From assembly GCF_016583785.1 (NCBI RefSeq), contig NZ_NRRU01000021.1, positions 1 through 58,632 of the forward strand: DNA of 58,632 bases. The letters are read 5' to 3'. Both the position numbers and the translations under genes were made by a program. Shown one piece after another: positions 1 to 10,043 of the stretch. This stretch comes from Rubrivivax gelatinosus (GTDB lineage: Bacteria; Pseudomonadota; Gammaproteobacteria; Burkholderiales; Burkholderiaceae_C). The notes beneath the pieces were generated by a model, which did no database searches, was not told the origin of the DNA, and saw only the letters and a list, made by a program, of their open reading frames with translations. The first letter of the stretch is position 1. Every line of letters starts with the position of its first letter.

Positions 1-497
1 AGCAGAAGGCCTACCGCGGCGCGACGCCGACGATGTCGGTGCTGACGATCACGTCCAACGTGGTCTACGGCAAGAAGACCGGCAACACGCCGGACGGCCG
101 CAAGGCGGGTGAACCGTTCGCGCCGGGCGCCAACCCGATGCACGGGCGCGACCACAAGGGCGCGGTCGCCTCGATGGCCTCGGTCGCCAAGCTGCCCTAC
201 AGCTGCTCGCAGGACGGCATCTCCTACACCTTCACGATCGTGCCGAGCGCGCTCGGCACGGATGAAGGCCGGCGCGTGGACAACCTGGTGAACCTGATCG
301 ACGGCTACTTCGGCTCGGGTGGCCACCACATCAACGTCAACGTCTTCGACCGTTCGACGCTGCTGCACGCGATGGATCATCCCGAGCTCTACCCGCAGCT
401 GACGATCCGGGTGTCGGGCTACGCGGTGAACTTCATCAAGCTCACGCGCGAACAGCAGCTCGACGTCATCAGCCGTACCTTCCATGCGACCCACTGA
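1..497 (+). CDS. pflB: Pyruvate formate-lyase, C-terminal fragment (5' end outside window)
   Basis: Formate C-acetyltransferase converts pyruvate and CoA to formate and acetyl-CoA in the cytoplasm under anoxia. Only about 164 C-terminal residues lie in the window; the frame is open from base 3 and ends with TGA at 495-497. The fragment matches the end of E. coli PflB closely from memory: the run [21 protein letters not shown], then GANPMHGRD, and the glycyl-radical motif RVSGYAV, whose radical Gly codon is at 417-419. It overlaps the start of the activase gene by 14 nt, so the two are surely co-transcribed. The ATG at 33 is internal, not a start. Confidence 0.97.
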   Translation, partial: QKAYRGATPTMSVLTITSNVVYGKKTGNTPDGRKAGEPFAPGANPMHGRDHKGAVASMASVAKLPYSCSQDGISYTFTIVPSALGTDEGRRVDNLVNLIDGYFGSGGHHINVNVFDRSTLLHAMDHPELYPQLTIRVSGYAVNFIKLTREQQLDVISRTFHATH

Positions 498-1302
498 CGT
501 CATCGACGTCGCCGCCGCTGCCGCCCCGTGCGGCCTGCGGCCGGCAAACGCCCCGGAGCCCGCCCCGGCGGCGGCCGCCACCGAAGGTTGGGTCCATTCG
601 ACCGAGACCTGCGGGGCGGTGGACGGCCCGGGCATACGCTACGTGCTCTTCCTGTCCGGCTGCCCGCTGCGCTGCGCCTATTGCCACAACCCCGACACCT
701 GGCACCGGCACGAGGGCACGCTCACCAGCGTCGCTGAACTGCTGACCGACATAGGCCGCTACCGCGGCTTCATCCAGGCCCACGGGGGCGTGACGCTGAG
801 CGGCGGCGAGCCGCTGGCCCAGCCGCGTTTCGTCAAGGCGCTGCTGCGCGGCTGCAAGGCGATGGGCCTGCACACGGCGCTCGACACCTCGGGCTATCTC
901 GGTGCCCTGGTCGACGACGAGATGATGGCCGACCTGGACCTGGTGTTGCTGGACATCAAGGCCTTCAGCGAGAAGCGCTACCGCCGGCTCACCGGCGCGG
1001 AGCTGGAGCCGACGCTGGAGTTCGCGCGGCGCCTGGCCGCGATCGGCAAACCCATCGTGCTGCGCTACGTGCTGGTGCCCGGCTGGACCGACCACGAAGC
1101 CGAGATCCGCGCGCTCGCCGCCTTCGCTGCCGGGCTGGGCAATGTGCAGCGTGTCGACGTGCTGCCCTTCCACCAGATGGGCGAGCACAAGTGGCGCGAG
1201 CGTGATCTGAACTACCGCCTCGCCGGCGTCGCCCCGCCGTCGGACGAAGCGGCCGAGCGCACGCGCTCGCTGTTCCGCGCCGCCGGGCTGCAGGTGAGCT
1301 GA
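484..1302 (+). CDS. pflA: Pyruvate formate-lyase activating enzyme (radical SAM)
   Basis: Radical SAM activase that installs the glycyl radical on PflB. The cluster-binding motif [14 protein letters not shown] is present, with Cys60, Cys64 and Cys67 in the C-x3-C-x2-C spacing. An upstream ESCGxVDGPG-like stretch ([12 protein letters not shown]) and the GGE-type motif LSGGEPL are also visible. At 272 aa it is about 25 residues longer than E. coli PflA (246 aa). The extra length is an Ala/Pro-rich N-terminal tail of about 35 residues before the conserved [10 protein letters not shown] later start is therefore possible, although no strong Shine-Dalgarno sequence was seen to choose one. It starts inside the 3' end of pflB, which fits translational coupling. 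Confidence 0.95.
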   Translation: MRPTDVIDVAAAAAPCGLRPANAPEPAPAAAATEGWVHSTETCGAVDGPGIRYVLFLSGCPLRCAYCHNPDTWHRHEGTLTSVAELLTDIGRYRGFIQAHGGVTLSGGEPLAQPRFVKALLRGCKAMGLHTALDTSGYLGALVDDEMMADLDLVLLDIKAFSEKRYRRLTGAELEPTLEFARRLAAIGKPIVLRYVLVPGWTDHEAEIRALAAFAAGLGNVQRVDVLPFHQMGEHKWRERDLNYRLAGVAPPSDEAAERTRSLFRAAGLQVS

Positions 1303-1396
1303 CCGGCCCCCTCGGCCCCGCGCCTCCCGACCGAACACGACTCCGGGCACACGCCCGGTCGGGCTTGCTGTTGCCCGCGAATCCGCACCGACTGCC

Positions 1397-2437
1397 ATGC
1401 TGACCGAAATCCGCCCCACTGCCGCGCTGTTCGACGGCGCCCGTGTCCCGGCCGGCGCTGCGATCGACCACGACGACGGCGTCACCGGGAGCCTGCCCTG
1501 CGACGAGATCGCCGCCGGCCGCACGCGCCAGCTGGACGCGCTGCTGATGAAGTGCGAGCGCCTGGCGCCGCTGCCCACCGCGGTGGTCTACCCGGGCAGC
1601 GAGCCCGCGCTGCGGGGCGCCGTCGCGGCCGAGCGGGCCGGGCTGATCGAGCCGGTGCTGGTCGGCCCGGCGCGCCAGATCCGCGCGCTCGCCGCGGTGC
1701 ACGGGCTGGACATCTCGCGCTGCCGGCTGGTGGACGTCGAGCATGCGAAGGAATCTGCCGAGGCCGCCGCCCGGCTGGCACGCGACGGCGAGGTCGGGGC
1801 GCTGATGAAGGGCTCGCTGCACACCGACGAGCTGATGGGCGCCGTCGTGCGCAAGGACAACGCGCTGCGCACCGCCGCGCGCATCAGCCACGTCTTCGTG
1901 ATGCAGGTGCCGACCTACGCGCGCACGCTGCTGATCACGGACGCCGCGATCAACATCTCGCCCTCGCTCGAAGACAAGGTGCACATCGTCCAGAACGCGA
2001 TCCACCTGGCGCAGGCGCTGGGCGTGGACCGGCCCAGGGTGGCCATCCTGTCGGCGGTCGAGACCATCAACCCGCGCATCCCGTCGACGCTGGAAGCCGC
2101 CGTGCTGTGCAAGATGGCCGAACGCGGCCAGATCACCGGCGGCGTGCTCGACGGGCCGCTGGCCTTCGACAACGCGATCTCGGCCGAAGCCGCGCGCACC
2201 AAGGGCATCGAGTCGCCGGTGGCCGGCCAGGCCGACATCCTGCTGGTGCCCGACCTGGTGGCCGGCAACCTGCTGGTCAAGCTGTTCGCCTTTCTGGCCA
2301 ATGCCGACGCCGCCGGCATCGTGCTCGGCGCCAAGCTGCCGGTGATCCTGAGCAGCCGCGCCGACAGCCTGCGCTCGCGGCTGACGTCTTGCGCCATCGC
2401 TGCGCTGCTGGCCGAGGCCCGGCGCGCCGCCGCTTGA
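1397..2437 (+). CDS. Phosphate acetyl/butyryl transferase family protein (Pta-like)
   Basis: This 346-aa protein belongs to the PTA/PTB family, which exchanges phosphate for CoA on acetyl- or butyryl-CoA. The family core is recognisable: MKGSLHTDELMGAVV, then HVFVMQVPTYARTLLITDAA, VAILSAVE and GGVLDGPLAFDNAIS, with a C-terminal KLPVILSSRADS. It is much shorter than E. coli Pta (714 aa) and has no DRTGG or N-terminal regulatory domain, nor the MaoC hydratase domain found in some relatives. In this cluster it most likely turns PflB-derived acetyl-CoA into acetyl phosphate. No acetate kinase gene follows; one could lie upstream of the window. Substrate choice (acetyl versus butyryl) is inferred from context. 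Confidence 0.85.
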   Translation: MLTEIRPTAALFDGARVPAGAAIDHDDGVTGSLPCDEIAAGRTRQLDALLMKCERLAPLPTAVVYPGSEPALRGAVAAERAGLIEPVLVGPARQIRALAAVHGLDISRCRLVDVEHAKESAEAAARLARDGEVGALMKGSLHTDELMGAVVRKDNALRTAARISHVFVMQVPTYARTLLITDAAINISPSLEDKVHIVQNAIHLAQALGVDRPRVAILSAVETINPRIPSTLEAAVLCKMAERGQITGGVLDGPLAFDNAISAEAARTKGIESPVAGQADILLVPDLVAGNLLVKLFAFLANADAAGIVLGAKLPVILSSRADSLRSRLTSCAIAALLAEARRAAA

Positions 2438-2483
2438 CGGCGAGTGCACGCACCCAGGCCGCGAGGCCGACGAAAGCAAAACC

Positions 2484-3413
2484 ATGCTCGACCGCACCCA
2501 TTCCCGCTACCTGCCCGGCGACGGGTCTGAGCCCGACCCGGCTGCGGCTGCACCGCGCTCGCTGTTCGACCCGCTCGCCCCCGACGCCGTGGCCTGCGCT
2601 GCCGAGGAGATGGGCGTGAAGAAGGCCAAGGCCACGGCCGCCCATCAGTTCGGGCTGGCGGTGCTGGGCGGCGCCTTCGTCGCGCTGGGCGCGATGTTCG
2701 CCACCGTCGCGATCGCCGGTGCCGACCACCTGCTGCCCTGGGGCGTGATGCGCCTGCTGATGGGCGCGGCCTTCTCGATGGGGCTGATGCTGGTCGTCGT
2801 CGCCGGTGCCCAGCTGTTCACCAGCGACGCGCTGATGGTGATGGCCTGGGCCAGCGGCCGGCTGGACACCCGCCGCATGCTGCGTGTCTGGACCCTGGTC
2901 TGGCTGGGCAACCTGGTCGGTGCGCTCGGCACCGCGGTCATCGTCTTCCTCGGCGGCCAGTACGGCGCCGGGCACGGCGAGGTCGGCGCCAGTGCGCTCT
3001 ACCTGGCCTCGAGCAAGGCCAGCCTGGCGCCGTTCAAGGCGTTTTCGCTCGCCATCCTGTGCAACGTGCTGGTCTGCCTGGCGACCTGGCTGTCGCTGGC
3101 CGCGCGCAGCGTGACCGACAAGATCGTCGCGATGTTCCTGCCGATCACGGCCTTCGTTGCCGCCGGGTTCGAGCACTGCGTGGCCAACATGTACTTCGTG
3201 CCCTACGGCCTGCTGGTCAAGTGGTTCGCGCCGGCCGGCTTCTGGGCCGAACCGGCGGCGCAGGCCAAGGCAGCCGCCGAGATCCCGGTGGGCCAGTACC
3301 TGGTCAACCTGGGCGTCGTGACGCTGGGCAATTGGGTCGGTGGCGCCTTGCTCGTCGCTGGTGCTTACTGGTGGCTGTTCCGCCGCGGCGCGCGCGCCGC
3401 CCGGGCCGTCTGA
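2484..3413 (+). CDS. focA: Formate/nitrite transporter, FocA type
   Basis: Inner-membrane pentameric formate channel of the FNT family (309 aa). About six hydrophobic segments follow an N-terminal cytoplasmic stretch of about 50 residues. The family marks are LFTSD (residues 111-115) and GFEHCVANM (228-236). His231 in the second corresponds to the pore histidine of FocA. A second half-site, NLVGALGTAVIVF, sits near residues 143-155. It lies 46 nt after the Pta-like gene in the same direction, so the group pflBA-pta-focA can make formate and move it across the membrane. Nitrite transport is possible in this family but unlikely beside pflBA. Confidence 0.93.
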   Translation: MLDRTHSRYLPGDGSEPDPAAAAPRSLFDPLAPDAVACAAEEMGVKKAKATAAHQFGLAVLGGAFVALGAMFATVAIAGADHLLPWGVMRLLMGAAFSMGLMLVVVAGAQLFTSDALMVMAWASGRLDTRRMLRVWTLVWLGNLVGALGTAVIVFLGGQYGAGHGEVGASALYLASSKASLAPFKAFSLAILCNVLVCLATWLSLAARSVTDKIVAMFLPITAFVAAGFEHCVANMYFVPYGLLVKWFAPAGFWAEPAAQAKAAAEIPVGQYLVNLGVVTLGNWVGGALLVAGAYWWLFRRGARAARAV

Positions 3414-3424
3414 CGGCGGCGGCG

Positions 3425-3757
3425 ATGTCGGGATTCATCGACTACAGCGCCACCGCGCGCGAGACCGAGCGTGCGCTGCTGCGTGCCGGGCTGGCGCTGG
3501 GCATCGACTGGCACGACGCCGCTGCGGTGCAGGCGATCGTGCGCGAGACGCTGGACCGCCGCCAGGGCCTGCACCGCGGCGCGGCGCGCCTGCCGCACGG
3601 GCGCGAACGCCAGCGCCTGCAGCTGTGTGCGCTGGTCGTGCTGCGCCGTCGCATCGAAGTGGAGTACGAGCCCGCGGTGGCGTGTGCCGCCACTGGCGTG
3701 TGGCGCGCGCTGTCGCAGGCGCTGGACCACGAACTCGCCGGCCGTCTCGGCGCCTGA
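3425..3757 (+). CDS. Uncharacterised 110-aa protein at the end of the pfl cluster
   Basis: I do not recognise a family. The reading frame starts with ATG 11 nt after the focA stop and shows the strong G/C third-position bias of real genes here, so it is probably expressed with the cluster. The product is soluble-looking, rich in Arg, Leu and Ala, begins SGFIDYSATARETERAL, and has no signal peptide or membrane segment. The composition suggests a mostly helical protein. Upstream in-frame codons overlap focA; I chose the first ATG outside focA. Function is unknown; a role in formate metabolism would be guilt by association only. Confidence 0.6.
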   Translation: MSGFIDYSATARETERALLRAGLALGIDWHDAAAVQAIVRETLDRRQGLHRGAARLPHGRERQRLQLCALVVLRRRIEVEYEPAVACAATGVWRALSQALDHELAGRLGA

Positions 3758-3783
3758 ACGGGCCGGGCAGGGCGCGAGAACCT

Positions 3784-3815
3784 GGCATCCCGGGGCGGGC
3801 CGCCACCGGGATGCC
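3784..3815. terminator. Hairpin between convergent genes, probable bidirectional terminator
   Basis: A perfect 10-bp stem, GGCATCCCGG (3784-3793) with CCGGGATGCC (3806-3815), closes a 12-nt GC-rich loop. It lies between the stop of the pfl cluster (3757) and the stop of the FAH gene (3829), where a shared terminator is expected. There is no real T-tract on either side, so Rho-independent action is uncertain. Confidence 0.5.
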
Positions 3816-3828
3816 GTTGTCGCCGGGC

Positions 3829-4728
3829 TCAGGCCGCGGCGGCTTCAACCGCCTGCAGCGCCGCGACGCTGTCCAGCGGTTCGACGACTTCGTCGGCGAT
3901 GACGTTGCACAGCCGGCCTATGCCCGAGATCTCCACCTCGACGGTGTCGCCGGCCTGCATGAACAGCGGCGGCACGCGTTTCTTGCCGACGCCGCCGGGC
4001 GAGCCGGTGATGATCACGTCGCCGGGCGACAGCGCGCTGAAGGTGCTGATGTACTCCACCAGCTCGGCCACCGGATGGATCATGCTGGCCGTCGTGTCGT
4101 CCTGCACCTGCATGCCGTTGAGGAAGGTGCGCAGGCGCAGCTGCTGCGGGTCGCCGATCTCGTCGGGCGTGACCAGCCACGGGCCGAAGGCGCCGGTGTC
4201 GTGCCAGTTCTTGCCGGCGGTGAACCAGCTGTGCTGCCAGTCCCGCACCGAGCCGTCCATGTAGCAGGCATAGCCGGCGACGTGCCGCAGGGCGTCTTCA
4301 CGGCGGATGCCGCGGCCGCCGGTGCCGATCACCACCGCCAGTTCGCCTTCGTAGTCGAACTCGCGGCTTTGCAGCGGCTTGACGACAGGGCAGCGGTGGC
4401 CGGTCTGCGAGTCGGGGAAGCGGATGAACAGCGTCGGCGCGGGGTTGGTCTCGGCGAACTCCTGGCGCTTGGCGGCGTAGTTCATGCCGACGCAGAAGAT
4501 CTTGTTCGGGTGCTCGATGACGGGCAGGAAGGCGACCTCGCTCTCCTGGTAGTCGGGCGCGGCCTGTTCGTACTCGCGCGCGAGCGTGATGCCGCCGGGG
4601 GCGGCGAGCAATGCGCGCAGGCTGGCGTAGCGCTCGCCGAGGCGGCTGCCCAGGTCGACGATGCCGCGTTCGGTGCGGATGCCGTAGCTGCGTTTGCCCC
4701 GGCTGTTGCGGAAGCTGAGCAATTTCAT
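3829..4728 (-). CDS. Fumarylacetoacetate hydrolase (FAH) family protein
   Basis: This 299-aa protein has the FAH fold shared by fumarylacetoacetases, acylpyruvases and 2-hydroxyhepta-2,4-diene-1,7-dioate isomerases. The metal-binding signature is visible: E127 and E129 in FDYEGELAVVIG, and D158 in YACYMDGSVRD. Also seen are CVGMNYAAKRQE (about 79-90) and a C-terminal ITGSPGGVG motif (normally TGTPxGVG). It acts in the cytoplasm on a beta-keto acid or ring-cleavage product, but no aromatic-degradation genes are adjacent, so the substrate cannot be named. It is monocistronic, convergent with the pfl cluster, with a poor Shine-Dalgarno sequence. Confidence 0.88.
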   Translation of the reverse strand: MKLLSFRNSRGKRSYGIRTERGIVDLGSRLGERYASLRALLAAPGGITLAREYEQAAPDYQESEVAFLPVIEHPNKIFCVGMNYAAKRQEFAETNPAPTLFIRFPDSQTGHRCPVVKPLQSREFDYEGELAVVIGTGGRGIRREDALRHVAGYACYMDGSVRDWQHSWFTAGKNWHDTGAFGPWLVTPDEIGDPQQLRLRTFLNGMQVQDDTTASMIHPVAELVEYISTFSALSPGDVIITGSPGGVGKKRVPPLFMQAGDTVEVEISGIGRLCNVIADEVVEPLDSVAALQAVEAAAA

Positions 4729-5159
4729 GGGGTCTTCGTGAAACGTTTGGCGTCGGCACGCTGCCGTCGTTTCGCTTTCAGGTTGGGTTGCGGTGAAGCC
4801 ACTGTAGGAAACGACGCGATATCGTCATAGATACATTTCCCAGCTTTCAGAGTTGCCCTGGCAGGCAAAGCTGGAGCCGCTGCGGCGGCGCGCCCGAGGG
4901 CGATGTGCTCGCGGCCGCTTCCGGTCTGCCGCGAGCCATGGGCCGCTCGGACCGTCGCGATGGGGAATCAGGTTCGCAAGCGGAGCCCGATCGATGCCGC
5001 ATTCGCCACGACGAGTCGTGACGAACGGTTGGCAGATCGAATGCTGAAGCGGAACTCGTTTTCACGAGGGGGCGTCGACAGTGATTGCCTAGCCCATCAT
5101 TTTCGTGGTGCCTGAGGCCGAGCGACTCAAGCGAGTCGTCGAACTCAAAGACAAATTCC
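4729..5159. other. 431-nt non-coding region upstream of the FAH gene
   Basis: I find no supported gene here; the short open frames lack the third-position G/C bias of the neighbours. It should hold the promoter of the FAH gene on the minus strand; a weak -10-like TACAGT reads on that strand near 4802-4807. An 8-bp inverted repeat, CCAGCTTT (4840-4847) with AAAGCTGG (4867-4874), and the palindrome CGATATCG just before it could be regulator sites. A short hairpin, CGACTC/GAGTCG, lies near 5124-5139, downstream of tRNA-Pro. None of these is more than suggestive. Confidence 0.35.
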
Positions 5160-5236
5160 TGGTCGGGGTGAGAGGATTCGAACCTCCGGCCTCTACGTCC
5201 CGAACGTAGCGCTCTACCAGGCTAAGCTACACCCCG
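5160..5236 (-). tRNA. tRNA-Pro (anticodon CGG)
   Basis: Reads CCG proline codons. On the minus strand a full cloverleaf can be drawn: acceptor CGGGGTG/CACCCCG; D-arm GCTT/GAGC with one wobble pair; anticodon stem CTACG/CGTAG with loop TTCGGGA, giving anticodon CGG; T-arm with GTTCGAATC; discriminator A; and an encoded CCA end. It is 77 nt long. It follows ispB by 69 nt on the same strand and may be read from its own promoter or through from ispB. Confidence 0.97.
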
Positions 5237-5305
5237 ATTTGGCTGTCCGGCAATGTGTTCATTGCCAGTGCCTTGTCTCCCGCTGCTCTTGCAGTGCCTC
5301 TCGGA

Positions 5306-6289
5306 TTACGAGGACCTGTGAACAGCGCGAAAACAAAATTCTAGCAGAGCTTCGCGGGCTTTGGAAACAGGCAGCAGATCAAGCTGTGTGCGAGCCTTGT
5401 CGGCCTGGGCCTGCGCAGCCTCGCGCGTGGCCTCCAGCGCCCCCGTGCGGCGCACGATGGCGATGATCTCCGGGAGCTTCTCGAGTTCGCCGTGTTCGAT
5501 CGCGTGGCGGATCAGGTCGCGCTCCTCGGGCGTGCCGCGCTCCATCGCGATCAGCAGCGGCAGCGTCGGCTTGCCTTCGCGCAGATCGTCGCCGACGTTC
5601 TTGCCGAGTTCGTCGCTGTTGCCTTCGTAGTCGAGCAGGTCGTCGACGAGCTGGAACGCGGTGCCGAGCGAGCGCCCATAGTCGGCGCAGGCTTCCTCGA
5701 TCTCGGGCGACGCGCCCGCCAGCACCGCGCCCAGGCGCGCGCTGGCTTCGAACAGCTTGGCGGTCTTGTAGCGGATGACACGCAGGTACTCGTCGACCGC
5801 GAGGTCGGCGTCGTGCATGTTCATCAGCTGCAGGACCTCGCCCTCGGCGATGACGTTGGTCGCTTCGGCCAGGACCTCGAGCACCCTCATGCTCTTGACC
5901 GAGACCATCATCTGGAACGAACGCGAGTACAGGAAGTCGCCGACCAGCACCGCCGCGGCGTTGCCGAACATCGAGTTCGCCGTCGCGCGCCCTCGGCGCA
6001 GCGAGGACTCGTCGACGACGTCGTCGTGCAGCAGCGTCGAGGTGTGGATCAGCTCGACGACGGCGGCCAGTTCGTAGCGTTCCGCGCCGCGGAAGCCGAG
6101 CGCCTCCGAGAACAGCAGCAGCAGGCGCGGGCGCATGCGTTTGCCGCCGGCGCCGATGATGTAGCTGGCGATCTGGTCGATCAGCCCAACCTTCGAGGAC
6201 AGCCGGGCGCGGATGACGGCGTCGACCTGGCGCATCGCGGCGTCCATCGGGTCGTCGACGTGAGGAGGGGAAGCGGTGGTCTGAAGCAC
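5306..6289 (-). CDS. ispB: Octaprenyl diphosphate synthase (trans-polyprenyl synthase)
   Basis: Extends farnesyl diphosphate with isopentenyl units to make the ubiquinone side chain. This is a 327-aa protein of the usual length. The two aspartate-rich motifs are present: DDVVDE at 89-94 (FARM) and DDLLDYE at 216-222 (SARM). The GGKRMRPRLLLL stretch near residue 48 binds diphosphate. It starts with GTG; an in-frame ATG 14 codons later (MDAAMRQ) is an alternative, but neither has a clear Shine-Dalgarno sequence. It is divergent from rplU, the classic arrangement in beta- and gammaproteobacteria. The chain length of the product (C40 assumed) cannot be read from sequence alone. Confidence 0.95.
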   Translation of the reverse strand: MLQTTASPPHVDDPMDAAMRQVDAVIRARLSSKVGLIDQIASYIIGAGGKRMRPRLLLLFSEALGFRGAERYELAAVVELIHTSTLLHDDVVDESSLRRGRATANSMFGNAAAVLVGDFLYSRSFQMMVSVKSMRVLEVLAEATNVIAEGEVLQLMNMHDADLAVDEYLRVIRYKTAKLFEASARLGAVLAGASPEIEEACADYGRSLGTAFQLVDDLLDYEGNSDELGKNVGDDLREGKPTLPLLIAMERGTPEERDLIRHAIEHGELEKLPEIIAIVRRTGALEATREAAQAQADKARTQLDLLPVSKAREALLEFCFRAVHRSS

Positions 6290-6314
6290 GGAACGCGCCG
6301 GTTGATTCGGCTGG

Positions 6315-6320
6315 ATTATA
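6315..6320 (-). promoter_or_regulatory. -10 element of the ispB promoter
   Basis: A perfect TATAAT reads on the minus strand about 26 nt upstream of the ispB GTG, which fits a short leader. The matching -35 region is GC-rich and poor, so this rests mainly on the -10 box and its position. Confidence 0.5.
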
Positions 6321-6397
6321 GGAAGGCGGTTCTGACACCGTCCGGCCGGGGCCGGTGGTGATACCGACGTGCTCGGGCGCAGGGGCGCCCGAGCAAG

Positions 6398-6425
6398 CCG
6401 ACACGGCGAGCAGACATGCTATACT
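6398..6425 (+). promoter_or_regulatory. Promoter of rplU-rpmA
   Basis: CCGACA (6398-6403, four of six to TTGACA) and TATACT (6420-6425, five of six to TATAAT) are 16 bp apart. Transcription would start near 6432, leaving a leader of about 70 nt before rplU. A leader of that size could carry ribosomal-protein autoregulation, but I cannot match it to a known structure. Confidence 0.55.
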
Positions 6426-6503
6426 GAAAGGCTCTGCGTTGTTTGCTGCCCGTCACAGGGCGACATGCACCGCAGATGTCCACAAGACTGAAGGAAGGCA
6501 CAC

Positions 6504-6815
6504 ATGTACGCGGTCATAAAAACCGGTGGCAAGCAATACAAGGTTGCTGCCGGCGAAAAGATCAAGGTAGAACAGATAGCTGCGGACGTGGGCCAGGAAA
6601 TCGTGATCGAACAGGTGCTGGCCGTCGGTGACGGCGCGGATCTGCAGATCGGGGCTCCCTGGGTCGCGGGTGCAAGCGTCAAGGCAACCGTCGTGGCGCA
6701 TGGCCGTCACGACAAAGTCCGCATCTTCAAGATGCGTCGCCGCAAGCACTACCAGAGGCACGGCGGCCACCGCCAGAACTACACCGAGCTGGAAATCGGC
6801 TCCGTGAACGTCTGA
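6504..6815 (+). CDS. rplU: 50S ribosomal protein L21
   Basis: Large-subunit protein bound to 23S rRNA. It is 103 aa, the same size as E. coli L21. It begins [20 protein letters not shown] and ends with the conserved [21 protein letters not shown] tail that contacts rRNA. A good Shine-Dalgarno (AAGGAAGG, about 7 nt before the ATG) sets the start. It is first in the rplU-rpmA operon; a strong terminator follows rpmA. Confidence 0.98.
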   Translation: MYAVIKTGGKQYKVAAGEKIKVEQIAADVGQEIVIEQVLAVGDGADLQIGAPWVAGASVKATVVAHGRHDKVRIFKMRRRKHYQRHGGHRQNYTELEIGSVNV

Positions 6816-6829
6816 AGGAGCACTGAACC

Positions 6830-7087
6830 ATGGCACAGAAAAAAGGCGGCGGCTCAACCCGCAACGGTCGCGACTCCAAGCCGAAGATGCTCGGCGTGAA
6901 GGCGTTCGGCGGCGAGGTCGTTTCGGCCGGCTCGATCATCGTGCGTCAGCGCGGCACGCGTTTCCACGCCGGCGTCAACGTCGGCATGGGCCGTGACCAC
7001 ACGCTGTTCGCGCTCGTCGACGGCAACGTTTCGTTCGCGATCAAGGGCGAGAAGAATCGCCAGACGGTGAACGTCACGCCGGTCTAA
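6830..7087 (+). CDS. rpmA: 50S ribosomal protein L27
   Basis: Large-subunit protein whose N-terminus reaches toward the peptidyl-transferase centre. It is 85 aa with the canonical start [19 protein letters not shown] and no N-terminal pro-extension of the kind seen in Firmicutes. The middle motif [14 protein letters not shown] is diagnostic. It lies 14 nt after rplU with its own Shine-Dalgarno (GAAGGAG) and is followed by a strong terminator. Confidence 0.98.
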   Translation: MAQKKGGGSTRNGRDSKPKMLGVKAFGGEVVSAGSIIVRQRGTRFHAGVNVGMGRDHTLFALVDGNVSFAIKGEKNRQTVNVTPV

Positions 7088-9342
<2,255 letters not shown>

Positions 9343-9352
9343 GCCGGCGGCT

Positions 9353-9928
9353 TCAGCGCGGCGTGGCCGGTGCCGCAGCCGGCGGCCAGGGCGCCTCGAG
9401 TTCGTCGTGGCGGTGCGTGCGCAGGCCCGAGCGCAGATAGCGGTTATGCGTGGGCTGGCGCGGCAGGTAGCGCGAGAGCTCGGTCAGCGCCATCTCGTAG
9501 ACGCCGCGCTTGAACTCGATGACGACGTCCAGCGGCACCCAGTACTCGTTCCAGCGCCAGGCGTCGAACTCGGGGTGGTCGGTGGCGCGCAGGTTCATGT
9601 CGCAGTCGCGGCCGACCAGGCGCAGCAGGAACCAGATCTGCTTCTGGCCGCGATAGTGGCCGCGTGCATCGCGCCGGATGTAGTGCTCGGGCACCTCGTA
9701 GCGCAGCCAGTCGCGGGTGCGGCCGATGATCTGCACGTGCTCGGGCCTGAGGCCAACTTCCTCATGCAACTCGCGGAACATCGCCTGCTCGGGCGACTCG
9801 CCGTGCTTGATGCCGCCTTGCGGAAACTGCCAGGAATGGGTGCGAAGCCGCTTGCCCCAGAACACCTGGTTCTTCGCATTCAGCAGCACGATGCCGACGT
9901 TGGGCCGGAAGCCCTCCCGGTCGAGCAT
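9353..9928 (-). CDS. rppH: RNA pyrophosphohydrolase (Nudix)
   Basis: Removes pyrophosphate from the 5' end of mRNAs and so opens them to RNase E decay. It is 191 aa. The Nudix box lies at residues 38-60, beginning [11 protein letters not shown], with the metal-binding RELHEE at 52-57. The N-terminus [17 protein letters not shown] is typical of RppH. The C-terminal 35 residues are Pro/Ala-rich and probably disordered. It is divergent from proS and ends 10 nt from proB, convergently. Confidence 0.95.
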   Translation of the reverse strand: MLDREGFRPNVGIVLLNAKNQVFWGKRLRTHSWQFPQGGIKHGESPEQAMFRELHEEVGLRPEHVQIIGRTRDWLRYEVPEHYIRRDARGHYRGQKQIWFLLRLVGRDCDMNLRATDHPEFDAWRWNEYWVPLDVVIEFKRGVYEMALTELSRYLPRQPTHNRYLRSGLRTHRHDELEAPWPPAAAPATPR

Positions 9929-9957
9929 AATCGGACCCCGAATCTGTGACTCAGATC

Positions 9958-9985
9958 ATTATTGCACCGGGCAGGTGCGGCACAA
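9958..9985 (-). promoter_or_regulatory. Possible rppH promoter
   Basis: On the minus strand TTGTGC (9985-9980) and AATAAT (9963-9958) are 16 bp apart and about 30 nt before the rppH ATG. The -10 is good and the -35 is weak. Confidence 0.35.
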
Positions 9986-10043
9986 AGGCTCTCGGTTTCC
10001 CGCACGCGGGCTGCAGCCGTCCCGCACGGCCCGCACCGCGCCC

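Noticed and set aside
1303..1396. Possible terminator between pflA and the pta-like gene
   Set aside because: GACCG...CGGTC-type pairing can be drawn but is short, imperfect and without a T-run.
469..2497. Long minus-strand frames opposite pflA and the pta-like gene
   Set aside because: Antisense shadows; the plus-strand genes carry clear family motifs.
4847..5115. Small open frames in the gap before tRNA-Pro
   Set aside because: No codon bias like the neighbours, no ribosome-binding site and no familiar motif.
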